64,000 nt of DNA. It comes from Nostoc indistinguendum CM1-VF10. GTDB taxonomy: Bacteria; Cyanobacteriota; Cyanobacteriia; Cyanobacteriales; Nostocaceae. Where the stretch lies: positions 1-64,000 of the forward strand of contig JAHHHS010000015.1 in assembly GCA_019359215.1 (NCBI GenBank), read 5' to 3'. Both the position numbers and the translations under genes were made by a program. Shown piece by piece: positions 45,855-54,762 of this stretch. Numbering within the stretch: position 1 is the stretch's first letter; each line of letters begins with the position of its first letter. The notes beneath the pieces were generated by a model, which made no database searches, was not told where the DNA came from, and saw nothing but the letters and a program-made list of their open reading frames with translations.

Positions 45855-47474
45855 ATGTTACGACTAACTGAAGTAAAGCTCCCGCTTGATCATCCTGAAG
45901 ATGAGATCAAGACTGCCATCCTCAAAAAGCTGCAAATCACGGACGAAGATTTGATCAGCTATTCCATCTTCAAGCGTAGCTACGATGCCCGTAAGAAAGG
46001 AGAGATTACCCTTGTTTATATTCTGGATGTAGAAACGACTCAGGAAACTCATCTACTCAAGCGCCTGAAAAAAGATCCTCATGTAATGGTCACTCCAGAC
46101 ATGAGTTATCGCCCAGTGGCAAAAGCACCTAGCAATTTGGCGATTCGCCCCATCGTAATTGGTACTGGCCCTTGTGGCTTATTTGCGGGTTTGATGCTGG
46201 CGCAAATGGGGTTCCGTCCCATTATTTTAGAACGTGGGAAACAAGTTCGCGATCGCACTGCTGATACTTTTGGCTTTTGGAAGAAGAAATCAGACTTCAA
46301 CCCAGAATCCAATGCCCAGTTTGGCGAAGGTGGGGCGGGTACATTCTCCGATGGCAAACTCTACAGTCAAGTCAAAGATCCTCAGCATTATGGGCGCAAG
46401 GTACTAACTGAACTTGTCAATGCGGGAGCCTCACCGGAAATTCTCTATATCAACAAACCGCACATCGGCACTTTTAAACTGGTGGGAATCGTCCAAAGTA
46501 TGCGTGCCAAAATTGAATCCCTCGGCGGCGAAATTCGCTTTCAAAGTCGGGTGGAAGATATCAACATCGAAAATGGACAAGTGCGGGGAGTTACCCTCGC
46601 CAATGGAGAATATATCGCCAGCGATCATGTGGTTTTGGCTGTGGGTCACAGCGCCCGCGATACCTTCCAAATGCTATACGATCGCGGGGTTTACATCGAG
46701 CCTAAACCATTTTCCATCGGCTTTAGAGTCGAACATCCCCAGACTCTCATCGACAAATGTCGTTTCGGCGCTCAGGCTGGTCATAAGCTTTTAGGTGCTG
46801 CCGATTACAAACTGGTTCACCACTGCCAAAATGGACGTTCCGTCTATAGTTTCTGTATGTGTCCGGGGGGCTTAGTGGTTGCAGCCGCATCAGAGCCAGG
46901 GCGACTTGTCACCAATGGGATGAGCCAATATTCTCGCAATGAGCGCAATGCCAACAGTGCGATCGTTGTGGGCATTACACCCGAAGATTATCCGGGCAAT
47001 GCCTTGGCGGGAATTGACTTTCAACGGCGCTTAGAAGAACGAGCTTTTGAATTAGGCGGCGGGACTTATGAAGCTCCAGGGCAGTTGGTGGGAGACTTTC
47101 TCAACCATCGTCCCTCTACAGCATTGGGCACAGTTAAACCGTCTTATACACCTGGGGTACATTTGGGTGATTTGAGCCAGAGTTTACCAGATTATGCGAT
47201 CGCAGCCATCCGTGAAGCCCTTCCCGCTTTTGACAAACAAATTAAAGGGTTTGCGATGGACGATGCTATTTTGACCGGGGTAGAAACCCGCACATCATCA
47301 CCGATTCGGATTAAACGCAACGAGGATTATCAGAGTTTAAATACAGTCGGTCTTTATCCGGCTGGTGAAGGCGCGGGATACGCAGGAGGAATTCTTTCGG
47401 CTGGTATCGATGGTATCAAAGTGGCGGAGGCGGTAGCTTTAAGTATTTTGAACAATTGCGAGCATCGCTTCTAA
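45855..47474 (+). CDS. FAD-dependent dehydrogenase (COG2509-type)
   Basis: A 539-residue flavoprotein. The N-terminal 90 residues (LRLTEVKLPLDHPEDEIKTA, then YSIFKRSYDARKKG) are the small domain typical of this group. The dinucleotide fold begins IVIGTGPCGLFAGLMLAQMG (about 99-118), followed by ILERGKQVRDRTADT, NAQFGEGGAGTFSDGKLYSQ and the C-terminal FAD segment LYPAGEGAGYAGGILSAGID. Family members are predicted NAD(P)/FAD-dependent oxidoreductases; the substrate is unknown. It starts ATG 45855 with no strong ribosome site and stands alone. Confidence 0.92.
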   Translation: MLRLTEVKLPLDHPEDEIKTAILKKLQITDEDLISYSIFKRSYDARKKGEITLVYILDVETTQETHLLKRLKKDPHVMVTPDMSYRPVAKAPSNLAIRPIVIGTGPCGLFAGLMLAQMGFRPIILERGKQVRDRTADTFGFWKKKSDFNPESNAQFGEGGAGTFSDGKLYSQVKDPQHYGRKVLTELVNAGASPEILYINKPHIGTFKLVGIVQSMRAKIESLGGEIRFQSRVEDINIENGQVRGVTLANGEYIASDHVVLAVGHSARDTFQMLYDRGVYIEPKPFSIGFRVEHPQTLIDKCRFGAQAGHKLLGAADYKLVHHCQNGRSVYSFCMCPGGLVVAAASEPGRLVTNGMSQYSRNERNANSAIVVGITPEDYPGNALAGIDFQRRLEERAFELGGGTYEAPGQLVGDFLNHRPSTALGTVKPSYTPGVHLGDLSQSLPDYAIAAIREALPAFDKQIKGFAMDDAILTGVETRTSSPIRIKRNEDYQSLNTVGLYPAGEGAGYAGGILSAGIDGIKVAEAVALSILNNCEHRF

Positions 47475-47513
47475 ATGACAACTTTACTGTAAACCCCAAA
47501 AAATCCCTCCCTT

Positions 47514-47678
47514 ATGAGTATAAAAATCCAGAACGAAAAAGACTCTTTTACTGCAAACACTAATATAAATATCAATCAAGAAACAGAAAAGGAAAAAGTT
47601 CTATGTTCTCATTGCCAGCGCACAGCTACGAACGGTATTAAATGTAAAGGAATTTGTGTGGCTGACAATGATTATTAA
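47514..47678 (+). CDS. Small four-cysteine protein (zinc-ribbon-like)
   Basis: A 54-residue ORF from ATG 47514. The first 30 residues are polar and Asn-rich; the end reads VLCSHCQRTATNGIKCKGIC, then VADNDY. The spacing C-x2-C-x10-C-x3-C suggests a small metal-binding knuckle. I recall similar small proteins in related genomes, but no function. It begins 40 bp after the FAD dehydrogenase and may be co-transcribed. No strong ribosome site is visible, which lowers confidence. Confidence 0.6.
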   Translation: MSIKIQNEKDSFTANTNININQETEKEKVLCSHCQRTATNGIKCKGICVADNDY

Positions 47679-47906
47679 GGTATGGATTTTAAACAGTAGT
47701 TTCAAAATCCCACTTTTTTAGGTGAACACCAGAACCACTGCCTGAACTAATATAGTTATTCGTTTTGGATATGACCATGAAACTTTAAGATTGCTAAGAC
47801 AGCAACTTGATTACGATAAGTTTCAAATATAAATTCAAAGTAGAAGTTCATCAATTATCGCCTATTCAATCTGACAAGATTGTAGAAAAAATTAGGAGTC
47901 TTAACC

Positions 47907-48125
47907 ATGAGATGGAAGCAGTTAATGATCCTGTTTATCTCTACGATAGTATTTCTGTTTACCGGAAATGCAATCGCACAAACTGATCTCAATATTAATA
48001 ATACCAATCTGATTCAATTGGGTGGAAATGTCACGGTTGTAGAAAAACAAGTTGTAGAAAATGCTATTGCCATTGTCCAGATGCCGCTGAATTGTCAGCT
48101 ACATATTGCACTATTTTCCGTGTAG
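47907..48125 (+). pseudogene. Truncated secreted protein with signal peptide
   Basis: ATG 47907 opens a clear signal peptide (MILFISTIVFLFTGNAIAQT) followed by NLIQLGGNVTVVEKQVVENA. This resembles the start of secreted proteins built of repeated V-A-I-G-G-N/S-V-T turns (bactofilin-like beta-helices). After about residue 56 the pattern is lost and the frame ends at 48125 after only 72 residues. Inference: the 5' end of a longer gene whose repeat region has been deleted. Parent family assignment is tentative. Confidence 0.5.
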
Positions 48126-48311
48126 ACCGTCATTAGTCATTAGACATCTCCGAAAACTATCAAAGCTTTGCTGTGGCTAGCTTATTGTTAAACATCGCGC
48201 AAAGCGAATGTTTTAATTACGAATTAATTTTTTAGCCAATCGCCATAACAGAGAAAACGGTAAAATTAATATTGCTAACAAGATTTGCACAAACTGACCT
48301 AACCGACGTGA

Positions 48312-48977
48312 CTAGATAGCACGGGGAGTAGACTGGCGTTGCAGGATTGCTAGATTTTCTCGAATTGTCGCTGTAGTGGGATGATTAACGCCTAACACCC
48401 GTTGGCACATTGCCAGGGCTTCAATCAACAGAGGTTCGGCATCACTGTAGCGTCCTTGGCTATCGTAGAGCAAAGCTAAATTGTTCAAGCTAGTAGCCAC
48501 ATTGGGATGGTCGCCAGCAAACAAGGACTGGCAAACATTTACGCAATCTTCACTCCAAGGTTCTGCTAATTTATATAATCCCTGTCCTCCGTAAAATCTT
48601 GTTATCCCCACAAATACCCAAATTACTTCATCGCTGGGAACTGATGCTAAAGAAATTATCTGCGCCTCTGTTGCTTCTTTTATCTCTGCAATTATACGTT
48701 TACCCAAGTCTTCGAGATGGGGAACAATATCTCTGAGGTTTTCAATCTGCTCAGAAGTGGGTGAACCAGGAAGAATTTGAGCAAAACCTATCATCGCAGT
48801 GGCGAAGGTTGTTTCCAAAATTGATTGTATTTCGCCAGCCTCGGCTAACTGTGCTTGCAAAAACCACCACACTAAGGCATGAATTTTGTAATATCCTTCG
48901 CTATCTTCTACCCGTTGCAGCAAGTTGCGCCCGTAGAGTTGCTTTTTAGCTGCGTTTAATTCATCTTCTGACGAAGT
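48312..48977 (-). pseudogene. C-terminal remnant of a STAND/NB-ARC-type protein with TPRs
   Basis: The family-like sequence begins DELNAAKKQLYGRNLLQRVE near 48970 and continues YYKIHALVWWFLQAQLAEAG, as in the winged-helix region after an NB-ARC-type ATPase. TPR-type segments follow, ending with the tetratricopeptide units GDHPNVATSLNNLALLYDSQ and VNHPTTATIRENLAILQRQ. The entire ATPase core and sensor N-terminus are missing: upstream, a G-rich tandem repeat (48980-49018) abuts it and then an unrelated plus-strand gene starts. The reading frame stays open to 49148 but codes only antisense of that gene. Inferred relic of a signalling or defence ATPase. Confidence 0.7.
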
Positions 48978-48979
48978 TA

Positions 48980-49018
48980 GAAGAGGCAGGGGGGCAGGGA
49001 GCAGGGAGCAGGGGGAAC
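48980..49018. repeat. G-rich short tandem repeat at a gene boundary
   Basis: GGGGGGCAGGGAGCAGGGAG-type units, the same class as at 20399-20437. It marks the point where the STAND-TPR remnant loses homology. Confidence 0.6.
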
Positions 49019-49080
49019 TGTTTTCTTCAGCTTTGGAGGTGTTTGAGTCTCCTCGCGCTCTAGAAAAAGCTGAATTGAGA

Positions 49081-49425
49081 ATGTCCGGACTCAAAGCAAT
49101 TGATCCGAGTATGGATTTTGGCGATGCTCGCAACTTGCAAAATATCACACAAATAATTCAGCAGTACCGTAGCAAAATAGAAGCTTATAATACTACTCTG
49201 GCTGTGATTGACTCTTACAAAAATGAGATGAAAGAGTTGGAAACAACTTTGAGCGACTTGACAGAAAAGATGCTTCTTGGAGTTGCCTTTAAATACGGCA
49301 AAGATAGCCATGAATATGAGATGGCAGGTGGTGTTCGTAAAAGCAATCGCATCCGTAAAAGCACAGCAACACGCTTGAAAGGGACTCCAGAGGAACCAAT
49401 TACTAAGAGTGCTAAAACTGCATAA
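49081..49425 (+). CDS. Small coiled-coil protein of unknown function
   Basis: About 114 residues from ATG 49081 (a TTG at 49033 in the same frame is possible). The helical part QNITQIIQQYRSKIEAYNTT, then SYKNEMKELETTLSDLTEKM, has heptad character; a basic tail follows (GGVRKSNRIRKSTATRLKGT). It begins just beyond the truncated STAND-TPR gene on the opposite strand. No family is recognised with certainty. The basic tail could contact nucleic acid. Confidence 0.65.
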   Translation: MSGLKAIDPSMDFGDARNLQNITQIIQQYRSKIEAYNTTLAVIDSYKNEMKELETTLSDLTEKMLLGVAFKYGKDSHEYEMAGGVRKSNRIRKSTATRLKGTPEEPITKSAKTA

Positions 49426-49472
49426 AAAGCATTCTCATGCCATTTTACTTTAATAATGATACAAATACGTTG

Positions 49473-49502
49473 GTAAGGGCACGGCATTGCCGTGCCCCTA
49501 CG
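49473..49502. repeat. GGGCAC...GTGCCC palindromic repeat (copy 1 of 3)
   Basis: GGGCACGGCA and TGCCGTGCCC around one base, flanked by TAA/CTACG. Related copies lie at 58026-58055 and 61048-61075. Confidence 0.65.
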
Positions 49503-49620
49503 AGAAATCTATATGTATCACGGTTTTCGTGAAATGGTATCAGGCTAAAATCTGGGGCTAGTACCGCAAGGCGGAAGTCATAAAAGAAGAATTCAGAAGT
49601 CAGAATGGGCTAAACGAGAA

Positions 49621-49660
49621 GCCATGTCGTAGGCTTTACGCCGCGCTATCCGCTAGCCGT
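49621..49660. repeat. Palindromic intergenic repeat
   Basis: GTCGTAGGCTTTACGCCGCG followed by CTATCCGCTAGCCG, a variant of the dispersed Nostoc-type repeat, in the spacer before the helicase 3' end. Confidence 0.45.
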
Positions 49661-49714
49661 ACAAAATACCCAACTGAATTCTGGCTCCTGACTCCTGAAT
49701 TCTGTTCGATAATA

Positions 49715-52700
49715 TCACTCAAATTGCACAAGCGATCGCCCCGATACAACAATAAAGCCGACAGAATCAAGCCTAATCTGAGGCTGGCGAATTCCTTGGA
49801 GAATGGCTGCATTTAAAGCAGTTTCTATCTTTAATTCTTCAGCTAAGGCATTATCCCAGCTTTGTTGGTTCAAACGCAGACGTAATTGTTCTACTCTATT
49901 GGCTAATTTCTTTTCAGCGACCTTAGCACAACTTTGACATAAGTCAACAAAATCGGGACGATTGGAGAGTAATTCTGAAGAAGTGTTACGCACTTGATAG
50001 CAGAAATTTTGCCATTTATTAGGATTAACAAAATCGTCAATAATTCCTAAGCGCTCTTTTGCCAGATTGTAATCTCGTCCTTGATTGTTGTTTTTATCTT
50101 TATATGGACGTTGCAGGATACTTAAGAGTGCTTTATCTTCAACAACACGTATTGGCTCATTACGGCCATCAACATAGATAGTTTCTATAATTGGCGGAAA
50201 TAGAGCATCAACACGTCGCTGCAAGTTTTTAAATTGAGAATTATCGAGTTTGTTATCTAGTAAAACTTGTTTGGCAATTCTTAAATTTGCTTCGACTACA
50301 TAATTGCACTGGAAACCAAACCACTCCTTCCCTTCTTTAGAGTCCCAAGATGCATCAGTGCGCCACAGAGCAAAGGCTTCACCTCGGTCATCCCAGTTTA
50401 TATAGTTCCAGAGTGCTTCGACAAATCCTTCCCCAACTCGAAAGAGTTTAATACCAGGATTCTGGTTTGCTACCCTACGATTATAAGTACCAAATTGGTC
50501 TAGGTAACTATCAGCAAAACGGTTTTTTAACTCATTTATGGGAACCAATGTCCGTGTTGACGGTTGATAACGTCGCATATCTGATGAATCTGGATTATTC
50601 AGTCCTCTGAATCCCAGCGCGTCACAAATCCAACCTTCAATTGCTCGTTTCATTTCTAGATGACAAGCATCGTAATTATCTAACTCTTGAAAATACTCTG
50701 TGGCAATTTCATCGTTAGCGTCAATTTCATCTAAAGCATTTTGTTCGCTAATTTTTGCTATTTCGGTTTCAATTTGCTCTTGAATTGGTGAAATCATTTC
50801 TAACAATCCAGCAGCACTTGATTGAAACAAAGCTGTTTCTAATTCTGCAAGTTTATCATCTACATAAAACTGTAAACTCGCAATTGATTGTTGGAAAATA
50901 CCAAACCCATCTTTCAATACTTGATACCAAGCATTGTGGGGGCTATCTTCCAAATAAGGGCCAATCAAAACACAAGATTGGACTCCAATTTTGCTACCAA
51001 TGCGGTCAAGTCTACCAAGTCTTTGCTCTAATTGATTAGGCGACCAAGGAAGGTCAAAGTGAATTAACCAATCGGCAAATTGGAGGTTAAGTCCTTCTTC
51101 TCCAGAGCGATCGCATACTAGAATAAAGCAGTTTGGGTTATTCCTGAACTTACTTAAGCCTTCCTCAACTTTGTCTGGTGATTCCCCAAATTGATGTTTG
51201 GCTATTGTCTCTGCACCAAAGGTATCAGACAAATACCGGACTATTTCGCCACAAGTTTGCACAAAACTGGTGAATACAACAAATTTGGGCAGAATATCGC
51301 CAGAAATTGGTCTCTTGATTCTCTGCTGTATCCTCGTGATGAATTCTTTTTGATTCTTCCGAACGTTTGCGGGAATTTTGAAGTATGTACCTAGCTGATT
51401 TAGCAGTACTGTTTTCAAATTTTCCGTCCGTCCTCCGTCCTCTTGAGGTTGACGAATAATTTTGAGAAAGGATTGCAGAATCTCTTCTTCCCCTGAGAAT
51501 TTGGGGGTTGTAGTTAATAGGCGAATATCATCTTCTTTAAACTCTTGGGTGAGTTTAGCATGGGGCTTACCAGTTAACCGGGCGGTAATTACTTGCTCTA
51601 AAATCCCTAACCAAGTACCAGCAGCTAGGAATAATAACAGAAAAATTCGCTGATATGCCTTTTCACCAGGAGCTACACTACGCCATTGATTGAGGAGTTC
51701 GTGGATATCAGGCGATCGCTCGTCTAAATCATACTCTTCTTTGGGCGTAAAATTGCGGTCAAAGATCACATCTTCCACCGCCGCGCGACGGTTGCGAAGC
51801 ATTCGGCGGTGTAGTCGATAGATATCGCTGACGTGAGTGCGAATCGCTTGAACGATTTGATCTTGCTCGGTAGAATTTGCTTGTAAATTTTCTAAATCAT
51901 CCGCCAGCTTTTGTAAATACTCATCCTCAGCCAAGAGGTTTCGTAGTTGCTGCAAGTTGCTTTTAAGTACAGCAGGTTCAGCACCTTCTTTAAAAGAAAG
52001 CAGAAGTTTACCAATTTCTTGACGGCTTTCAACTTTGGCGCGAAAACCTGCTAAATCACCAATTTTATAGGTTGCTGGGTCGAGTAAGTGCAACATGGCC
52101 AGAAAATCTTGCTCATGATTGAGAACAGGAGTGGCGGATAATAGAAGCAAGCCATCGCTTTTATGAGCAAGTTCTTTGCAATTCTGAAAACGCTGGCGCA
52201 CTGCCGCATCCTTAGAGGTTGCCATTGCTGCAATATGATGGGCTTCATCTAAAATTAAGCAGCCTATCTTCGCTTTCAGGTTGATTTTATGGATATCTTC
52301 AACCGCCAGCACCGCTACCCGTTTGCCAAAATGGGAAATGTAAAACTTGTTTTCTAACTCAAGCCGCCATTGTTTGAGCAAATATTGCGGAACTAATACC
52401 ACCGCATTTTTTTTCGGTTCATCCAGAAGGAATTGACGCAGAATCGCACCCGCTTCAATGGTTTTTCCCAGTCCCACCTCGTCTGCTAGCAAGTAGCGTT
52501 GAATTGGGTCTTCCAGTACCCGCCGCACAACTTCAACTTGGTGAGGATAAAGATTAATATTTGCCGAAATCAATCCCGTCATTCCGCGACTGACAGCGCG
52601 TTGCTTAATCAAGGATTTGACGAAAGCCAATCTTTTGTCGTGGAAGTAAGGCGTTTCGTGACCCTTCATCGCCAGAGTTTCGATGGGGTCTGTGTTTGGG

Positions 52701-53023
52701 AGATTACAACGAACGTAAATATCTTCTTCAGTAGCGATCGCAGTTTTCTTGTCTGGTAAATCAATTTGATACATTTCTGTATCTTCATCCCAGATGAAAA
52801 CTCTGCCAACTATCCATTTATCCTGAGTTTGGGACTTAATATAACATCGAGCTTGGGGTTCAAGCCTGACCTCAGAGAGAGAATTTAAAGGTAAAGTTTT
52901 TTGGAGACGTTGCCCTATAGAGCAGAAATACTCAACGTTCGCATTGTCATCAGATATTTCTGTAACTTTTCCGATACCCAAAGAGTTATTCTGGGACTGT
53001 ACCAATAAACCGAGCTTAATCAT
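49715..53023 (-). CDS. SNF2-family helicase, DpdE-like
   Basis: A 1102-residue SWI2/SNF2 ATPase. The N-terminal 130 residues contain small beta-barrel-like segments (LGIGKVTEISDDNANVEYF, CYIKSQTQDKWIVGRVFIWD). Helicase core: LADEVGLGKTIEAGAILRQF (Walker A, about 180), LILDEAHHIAAM (about 259), LLLLSATPV, then after a long helical insertion the C-lobe with DRSGEEGLNLQFADWLIHFD and LEQRLGRLDRIGS (about 665). A 400-residue C-terminal region follows. The overall order and the segment FVKSLIKQRAVSRGMTGLIS resemble DpdE, the helicase of 7-deazaguanine DNA-modification clusters; no other dpd gene is nearby. RapA/HepA-type helicases are the alternative. Confidence 0.8.
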   Translation of the reverse strand: MIKLGLLVQSQNNSLGIGKVTEISDDNANVEYFCSIGQRLQKTLPLNSLSEVRLEPQARCYIKSQTQDKWIVGRVFIWDEDTEMYQIDLPDKKTAIATEEDIYVRCNLPNTDPIETLAMKGHETPYFHDKRLAFVKSLIKQRAVSRGMTGLISANINLYPHQVEVVRRVLEDPIQRYLLADEVGLGKTIEAGAILRQFLLDEPKKNAVVLVPQYLLKQWRLELENKFYISHFGKRVAVLAVEDIHKINLKAKIGCLILDEAHHIAAMATSKDAAVRQRFQNCKELAHKSDGLLLLSATPVLNHEQDFLAMLHLLDPATYKIGDLAGFRAKVESRQEIGKLLLSFKEGAEPAVLKSNLQQLRNLLAEDEYLQKLADDLENLQANSTEQDQIVQAIRTHVSDIYRLHRRMLRNRRAAVEDVIFDRNFTPKEEYDLDERSPDIHELLNQWRSVAPGEKAYQRIFLLLFLAAGTWLGILEQVITARLTGKPHAKLTQEFKEDDIRLLTTTPKFSGEEEILQSFLKIIRQPQEDGGRTENLKTVLLNQLGTYFKIPANVRKNQKEFITRIQQRIKRPISGDILPKFVVFTSFVQTCGEIVRYLSDTFGAETIAKHQFGESPDKVEEGLSKFRNNPNCFILVCDRSGEEGLNLQFADWLIHFDLPWSPNQLEQRLGRLDRIGSKIGVQSCVLIGPYLEDSPHNAWYQVLKDGFGIFQQSIASLQFYVDDKLAELETALFQSSAAGLLEMISPIQEQIETEIAKISEQNALDEIDANDEIATEYFQELDNYDACHLEMKRAIEGWICDALGFRGLNNPDSSDMRRYQPSTRTLVPINELKNRFADSYLDQFGTYNRRVANQNPGIKLFRVGEGFVEALWNYINWDDRGEAFALWRTDASWDSKEGKEWFGFQCNYVVEANLRIAKQVLLDNKLDNSQFKNLQRRVDALFPPIIETIYVDGRNEPIRVVEDKALLSILQRPYKDKNNNQGRDYNLAKERLGIIDDFVNPNKWQNFCYQVRNTSSELLSNRPDFVDLCQSCAKVAEKKLANRVEQLRLRLNQQSWDNALAEELKIETALNAAILQGIRQPQIRLDSVGFIVVSGRSLVQFE

Positions 53024-53322
53024 AGATCCAGTCCCCTGAATACACTAAAAGAACCTTCCAGACTAATTTGTTCACTTATATCTGGAAATTTTGCCGATCA
53101 ACATTATAGATAATAAACTGGCATCACAGTTTTTGTTATAGCGATCGCCATAGCCCAATCTTTTTCGCTTAAGAGCGAAAGGGTTTAAGTTTGCCTTTAC
53201 CCCAATCCCAGTAACCTTTTTTTAGATCAAAAGGAAGATTGTTAGCCTTATCCGAAAAGTATTGCACAACAACCAATTAGTAAAATCAGCCCAAACGTTG
53301 ATTTTCGTTCTAAAAGTTTACC

Positions 53323-53455
53323 TAAGCAGTAGCATTTTTAAATGCAGGGGGACGCATTGGCATTGTCAGGCAACACAATGGCATTGTCAGGCGACGCATT
53401 GGCATTGCATTGCAGGGTATTGCCAAATTTAATTCACTATGAATTAATCAAATAC
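53323..53455. repeat. Dispersed repeat with GCATTGGCATTG core (copy 2)
   Basis: Several tandem GGCATTG units, with flanks matching 24765-24863. The rest of the 53024-53543 gap shows no supported gene. Confidence 0.6.
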
Positions 53456-53543
53456 TGTATTTAGCTGATTATGTGGTGCAACAGATTCACCCTTTGGCTT
53501 GATAACGGCACGATACAATTAAAGTAATGTAGTTTTATTTACT

Positions 53544-53798
53544 ATGAAGAAAATCAGAGACAACACAATTAAGTTAAATCAATATTTAAAGTTGATGGGT
53601 ATAGTGCCAAGTGGAGGACAAGCCAAGCTGATGATTCAAGGTGGCGATGTCCAAGTCAACGGTATGCTGGAAACCCGACGAGGGCGGCGATTAGTGCCAG
53701 GTGATAAAGTGACAATAGAAGGAAAGACTTTAGAGGTGAATTTGGATAACAATGAATACCAAGACGTAGTAATAGATTCTACCGAACAAACTGAGTAA
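53544..53798 (+). CDS. S4-domain RNA-binding protein (YbcJ/RqcP-like)
   Basis: An 84-residue protein that is essentially one S4 domain: IKLNQYLKLMGIVPSGGQAK, then LMIQGGDVQVNGMLETRRGR and LVPGDKVTIEG. Such small S4 proteins bind structured rRNA or tRNA; RqcP of Bacillus takes part in rescue of stalled large subunits. It lies 47 bp upstream of arfB on the same strand, which supports a role in stalled-ribosome handling; this is inference from position. It starts ATG 53544. Confidence 0.87.
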   Translation: MKKIRDNTIKLNQYLKLMGIVPSGGQAKLMIQGGDVQVNGMLETRRGRRLVPGDKVTIEGKTLEVNLDNNEYQDVVIDSTEQTE

Positions 53799-53845
53799 AA
53801 GATTTTTATCGCAAATTGAAAAGTTTCTCTTTTGTTTTGTAAGCA

Positions 53846-54262
53846 ATGCTGCAAATTTCCAACAAAGTTATTATCCCACAGAGTGAGATTGAAATTAGTG
53901 CAATTCGTTCGCAAGGAGCGGGAGGCCAAAATGTAAATAAGGTTTCCACAGCTATTCACTTGCGCTTTGATATTGCGGCTTCATCATTACCCGATTATTA
54001 TAAAGAACAGCTTTTAAAGCTGAACGATCGACGCATCACCCAGGACGGGGTTGTTGTAATCAAAGCGCAGGAACACCGAAGCCAAGAGAATAATCGGGAA
54101 TCAGCTTTGAAACGGCTTCAAGAACTCATTCAAAGTGCAGTTGTAGTCACGATAAAACGCAAACCCACGAAACCAAGTCGCAGTTCTCAAAGAAAGCGCC
54201 TTGACTACAAAACTAAGCGCGGACAGGTTAAGTCTAACAGAGCGGAAGTGACAGATTATTGA
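53846..54262 (+). CDS. arfB: Alternative ribosome-rescue peptidyl-tRNA hydrolase ArfB
   Basis: A 138-residue protein that enters stalled ribosomes and hydrolyses peptidyl-tRNA. The catalytic loop is AIRSQGAGGQNVNKVSTAIH (GGQ at about residues 26-28), and the basic C-terminal tail (KRKPTKPSRSSQRKRLDYKT, then KRGQVKSNR) is the part that occupies the empty mRNA channel. Length is normal for ArfB/YaeJ. It probably forms a short operon with the preceding S4 gene. Confidence 0.95.
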   Translation: MLQISNKVIIPQSEIEISAIRSQGAGGQNVNKVSTAIHLRFDIAASSLPDYYKEQLLKLNDRRITQDGVVVIKAQEHRSQENNRESALKRLQELIQSAVVVTIKRKPTKPSRSSQRKRLDYKTKRGQVKSNRAEVTDY

Positions 54263-54405
54263 TTTATAAATTATAACTTAGTACTCAATTTTGTTGCAAA
54301 ATCTTACCAGAGAACTAAGAGTAATTCCTTCGATTGACACTGGTCAAGGTCATGACTTAGTTGGTTAACTTGAGAATAGCAACTATTTCTTAAAGGTGGA
54401 AAAAG

Positions 54406-54582
54406 ATGAATAAGACATTACTAACAATTTTGATGCTTGCACTGTTACTCTTATTCATTATCTCTCCCTTTGCTGCCCTTACTAGTTTAATGCTGCTAGT
54501 GTTAGTTTCGGCATTTTTCTCTTTACTAGGAAATTTGTTCCAAGCAATAATTGGTGGTGACACCGACCCTAAAAGGTCATAA
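54406..54582 (+). CDS. Small membrane protein
   Basis: A 58-residue ORF with two hydrophobic stretches: NKTLLTILMLALLLLFIISP, then LTSLMLLVLVSAFFSLLGNL, and a polar tail ending GGDTDPKRS. ATG 54406 has a good AAGGTGG ribosome site about six bases upstream, which makes it a believable gene despite its size. It lies 143 bp after arfB on the same strand. No function is known; a single or hairpin membrane anchor is likely. Confidence 0.65.
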   Translation: MNKTLLTILMLALLLLFIISPFAALTSLMLLVLVSAFFSLLGNLFQAIIGGDTDPKRS

Positions 54583-54762
54583 AAGCAAAATTCCAAATGA
54601 AGATCAGATTTCAGAACTATTGTGATGTTACATGGAAAAGCCGCTTTCAAGGTGCGATCGCTTTGGCGGCTCTCTTGTTGACACTCTCTACAATCGACAA
54701 GTTTTGAGCTTAAAAATCAATTTTCATCTTAAAAGATTCCCCAAAGTCCGCTTTTGTCAAAT

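Noticed and set aside
48336..48355. GGCGTTGC sequence resembling the MITE end
   Set aside because: It is a single occurrence inside the TPR coding sequence with no inverted partner or duplication.
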